The translations under genes and the position numbers were made by a program. The notes beneath the pieces are model-generated. The model had not been told where the DNA came from, searched no databases, and saw nothing but the letters and a program-made list of their open reading frames with translations. A stretch of DNA of 64,000 nt from DASRDU01 sp035560235 (GTDB taxonomy: Bacteria; Acidobacteriota; Blastocatellia; RBC074), in contig DATMAG010000107.1 of the NCBI GenBank assembly GCA_035560235.1, positions 1-64,000 of the forward strand, given 5' to 3'. Within the stretch, counting starts at the first letter, position 1. Each line of letters opens with the position of its first letter. Shown piece after piece: positions 61,607 to 64,000 of the stretch.

Positions 61607-64000
61607 CTAGAACTGATAGCGGAGCGCGAACTGCAACTCGCGGTTGCCGCTTTTACTCCTGATCTTGCCGAACGTCGTGCGGGCAAGATCCACCTTGCCG
61701 TCAGTACCAACCACGATGTTGTTCGGATTGAGGTCCGGCCCGCCCCAGTCCGGATGATTCAGCCAGTTGAAGGCTTCGGCGCGGAAGGTGATACGATGAC
61801 CTTCCTTGATGGTGAAGTCCTTGAACAGACCAAGATTGTGATTCTGGAAGCCAGGCCGGTAGATGATGTTACGCACCCGGTCAGTCACGATCGTGCCATT
61901 GGCCGGTTTTGTGTAGAGCGGCGTTCCATCCGGGTTGGCCGGGTTCAGCCAGAAGTTCGGATCCGAGCTTCTGGAGGCATAGCTTTCGAGAAGCCTGATC
62001 GAACCGTTCAGACGCCAGAACTGCGACCCGCTGCCCGTACCGACACCGGCGAAATCATCACCGGTAGCGACGCTGGCCGGCGTCCCGGTCTGCATCTGTG
62101 ACACCGCCGTGATCGTCCAGCCACCAAGCAGTTTGCCTGTCCACCGGGAGCGATCCCTGAAGATCGGCAGTTCGTAGATGGCATTGACCACCACGACGTG
62201 ACGACGATCATAATCGGCAGGCCCCCAGAGGTTGCTCGCATCATACGCATTGGGAATCACGTCGCGCTGAGCCGAACCGCTGTCGTACACCTTCGAGAGC
62301 GTGTACGCGCCGCCGAAGCTGAAGCCGCTCGTGAAGCGGCGGTTGACGCTGATCTGCAGACCGTTGTAGAGCGAGTTGGATTCGTTGCCCGTCGAGCGGA
62401 TGACGGCGAAGCCCTTGTACGGGCGCAGCGCGTCCACGTTGGCACCGGCATTGGCCGGATCAAAGCGCGTGCCGACCGGCAACTGATTGATGTTGCGTTC
62501 GCGCTGACCGAACAGCCCGCGCCGCCCCACGTAGCCGACTTCGACGGTCGTGTTCCAGCCGACCTCACGCTCGAAGGTCACGTTCCAGGTCCAGGCTTCC
62601 GGCATGCGGAAGTTCCTGTCCTGCGTCGTGATGGTCAGCGGGAAGTTGACGCCGCTTGCGCCGCCCGGATTGTCCACGTTGCCGAAGCTCACTGAAACCG
62701 AGGGCTGCAGCGGCGGGTTGCCGCCAAGGAAGACCGAGTCGCTGACGCCCAGGCGCGTCAGGAAGCGGCCCACGCCGCCGCGAATCACGTTCTTGTCATT
62801 GAACGCGTAGGCAAAGCCGAGACGCGGCTGGAAGGTATCCCACACGTGGATGTCCGAGTATGACTTGCCTTCAGCTCCGTTGCGGAAGAGGAAATCAAAC
62901 TCGCCCGTGTTGGCAATCGGCACACGGCCTGCGCCTTTGGCCGCATCCGGCCAGCCTTCGCCCGGAATCACCAGGCCGTTGTAACGCGCCTGGAGGCTGC
63001 CCGACGTAATCCGTCCGGTAGCCCGGTCAATTGTCACCACATTGTTCGGGTCGTAATACTTCGCATCGAAGAGCACCATATTGCGCCAGAGGCTGTAGTA
63101 CGGCTGAACAATGGTGTTGCGCACCCCGGCTTCAATGCGCAGTTTCGGAGTGGCCTTCCAGGAATCCTGAACGAACCACTCGAACATATGCCCGCGATAC
63201 GGCGTGAATGAACGCGTGCCGAGTTCGGCGTAGGTGTCAAAGAGGCCGATGGCCGCGTTGCCGATTGCCACGCCCGTGCCGCCCGGAGTCGAGTTGGAGA
63301 AGACGAAACGGCCATTCTGGTTGTTCGTCCCGCCCGGCACGCCTGCCACGTTGATCTGGTCGAAGTCATTCTGCCCGGCGCGCTCGAAATAGCCGCCGAA
63401 CTTGATCGTGTGATTGCCGCGAATGTTCGTCCAGTTCTGGTTGATCTGGTAGATCGGGCCGGTGGACTGCGACGGATACGGGCCGCCGTCCAGACCATTG
63501 AAGGCATCCCAGTCCACAGTCGGAATCTTGTCGGGGATCTCCTTCTGTGCGCCCGGGAAGATGTACGGGTAATTGATGCCGTACTTGCTGCGGCGGAAGC
63601 GGTCACCTTCAGTCTGCACTGAAATGAAGACCTGATCGCGGCTGCCTGCAATGACAGTCTCGGCAATCCAGTTGGGCGAGAGCGTCCACACCCAGTTGAT
63701 GGTCGCCGTCTGATTCGGACGGTCGAGCGTGGCCGGTGCGCGGTCAGTGCCGCCACGGAACGCATCCGGGAAGACACCGTGATAAAGCTGAATGCGGAAG
63801 CGGAACTGGTGCTTCTCAGTCGGGTAGTAATCCACTGAGATCGTGTCCTTGCGCTGATCCTGCGGCGCAGCGCGCGACTGGAAGAAGTTCTCGCCGTTGG
63901 GGCCGTAGTAACCAGGAATCGGTTCCGGCAGTGCGCGCATCAGCGCCAGACCATTCGGGCTCAGGCGACTGGCCGGAATCTTGTTGATGATGCCGCCATC
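61607..64000 (-). CDS. Oar-like TonB-dependent receptor, partial (C-terminal part)
   Basis: The frame is open to the right edge of the window, so the N-terminus is missing; 797 residues are visible. They are the barrel of an Oar-like receptor: DGGIINKIPASRLSPNGLAL at the edge, QRKDTISVDYYPTEKHQFRFRI, TWNVTFEREVGWNTTVEVGYVG, GFSFGGAYTLSKVYDSGSAQ and the terminal NRELQFALRYQF with its final Phe. It is a separate paralogue of the 41.9-45.1 kb receptor (its closing strands differ). Cargo unknown. A strong terminator follows. Confidence 0.9.
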   Translation of the reverse strand, partial: DGGIINKIPASRLSPNGLALMRALPEPIPGYYGPNGENFFQSRAAPQDQRKDTISVDYYPTEKHQFRFRIQLYHGVFPDAFRGGTDRAPATLDRPNQTATINWVWTLSPNWIAETVIAGSRDQVFISVQTEGDRFRRSKYGINYPYIFPGAQKEIPDKIPTVDWDAFNGLDGGPYPSQSTGPIYQINQNWTNIRGNHTIKFGGYFERAGQNDFDQINVAGVPGGTNNQNGRFVFSNSTPGGTGVAIGNAAIGLFDTYAELGTRSFTPYRGHMFEWFVQDSWKATPKLRIEAGVRNTIVQPYYSLWRNMVLFDAKYYDPNNVVTIDRATGRITSGSLQARYNGLVIPGEGWPDAAKGAGRVPIANTGEFDFLFRNGAEGKSYSDIHVWDTFQPRLGFAYAFNDKNVIRGGVGRFLTRLGVSDSVFLGGNPPLQPSVSVSFGNVDNPGGASGVNFPLTITTQDRNFRMPEAWTWNVTFEREVGWNTTVEVGYVGRRGLFGQRERNINQLPVGTRFDPANAGANVDALRPYKGFAVIRSTGNESNSLYNGLQISVNRRFTSGFSFGGAYTLSKVYDSGSAQRDVIPNAYDASNLWGPADYDRRHVVVVNAIYELPIFRDRSRWTGKLLGGWTITAVSQMQTGTPASVATGDDFAGVGTGSGSQFWRLNGSIRLLESYASRSSDPNFWLNPANPDGTPLYTKPANGTIVTDRVRNIIYRPGFQNHNLGLFKDFTIKEGHRITFRAEAFNWLNHPDWGGPDLNPNNIVVGTDGKVDLARTTFGKIRSKSGNRELQFALRYQF

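Noticed and set aside
61604..62101. Long plus-strand frames opposite the partial Oar-like receptor
   Set aside because: They mirror the receptor codons and have no ribosome site or recognisable domain.

Overview
The window looks like chromosomal DNA of an Acidobacteriota bacterium, possibly Blastocatellia-like. Base composition is moderately GC-rich. The signs are two very large Oar-like TonB-dependent receptors with an N-terminal carboxypeptidase-regulatory fold (one running off the right edge), an 889-residue secreted protein ending in the Acidobacteria-type Ig-like C-terminal module (TIGR03437 type), paired MacB/FtsX permeases, a PEP-CTERM protein, a CarD regulator and a Gram-negative type IV pilus secretin. 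The phylum call is inference from these families. I saw no rRNA, tRNA, CRISPR array, transposase or phage structural gene.

Layout. 1-6.5 kb, minus strand: metallophosphoesterase; a four-gene chain with ATGA overlaps or a 3-base gap (OMP-decarboxylase-like sugar-phosphate enzyme, TcmP, three-Cys Gp37/Gp68 protein, zinc alcohol dehydrogenase); dodecin; DUF1080 lipoprotein; dCTP deaminase. 6.6-11 kb, plus strand: HU protein behind a consensus sigma-70 promoter, histidine ammonia-lyase, a small zinc-ribbon protein, an M50 protease, a membrane protein and a CBS-domain protein. 11-14.4 kb, minus strand: an NAD salvage operon (pncB, macro domain, pncA, NrtR-type Nudix regulator) whose promoter overlaps a 21-bp palindrome. 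14.7-26.3 kb, plus strand: pilMNOPQ, a roadblock/LC7 protein, then four minor-pilin-like genes behind a sigma-54-type promoter. 26.3-27.4 kb: divergent arsR and arsN2 with two matching ArsR-like operators. 28-31.7 kb: PEP-CTERM protein, DUF2490 protein, alpha/beta hydrolase, AI-2E-family permease. 31.8-36.7 kb: a nitrogen module of GAF/sigma-54 activator, PAT-like acetyltransferase, type III glutamine synthetase and a small ORF. 36.9-41.8 kb: two MacB-like permeases, CarD, DUF5522, a secreted protein, peroxiredoxin. 41.9-47.8 kb, minus strand: Oar-like receptor, SH3 lipoprotein, TPR protein. 48-53.6 kb, minus strand: a compact set of two paralogous SGNH proteins, an MBOAT, an acyl carrier protein and a KAS III-like enzyme. 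53.8-64 kb, minus strand: large secreted protein, HNH endonuclease, MreB, ComF, GMC oxidoreductase, partial Oar-like receptor.

How the genes work together. The best candidates for under-described biology are the SGNH-MBOAT-SGNH-ACP-KAS III set, which resembles a DltB/C/D-style machine for acylating something outside the membrane but has no visible adenylating enzyme, and the TcmP/three-Cys pair lodged inside a translationally coupled metabolic operon. Three regulatory circuits can be read from the DNA: an NrtR-like palindrome on the pncB promoter, a GG-N10-GC promoter with upstream repeats before the glutamine synthetase gene (the same 10-bp palindrome lies upstream of the activator gene), and two ArsR-like operators around arsN2. 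Many genes are followed, usually within about 30 bases of the stop codon, by long inverted repeats, often with long loops and no U-tract. Some of these contain 7-bp tandem repeats.
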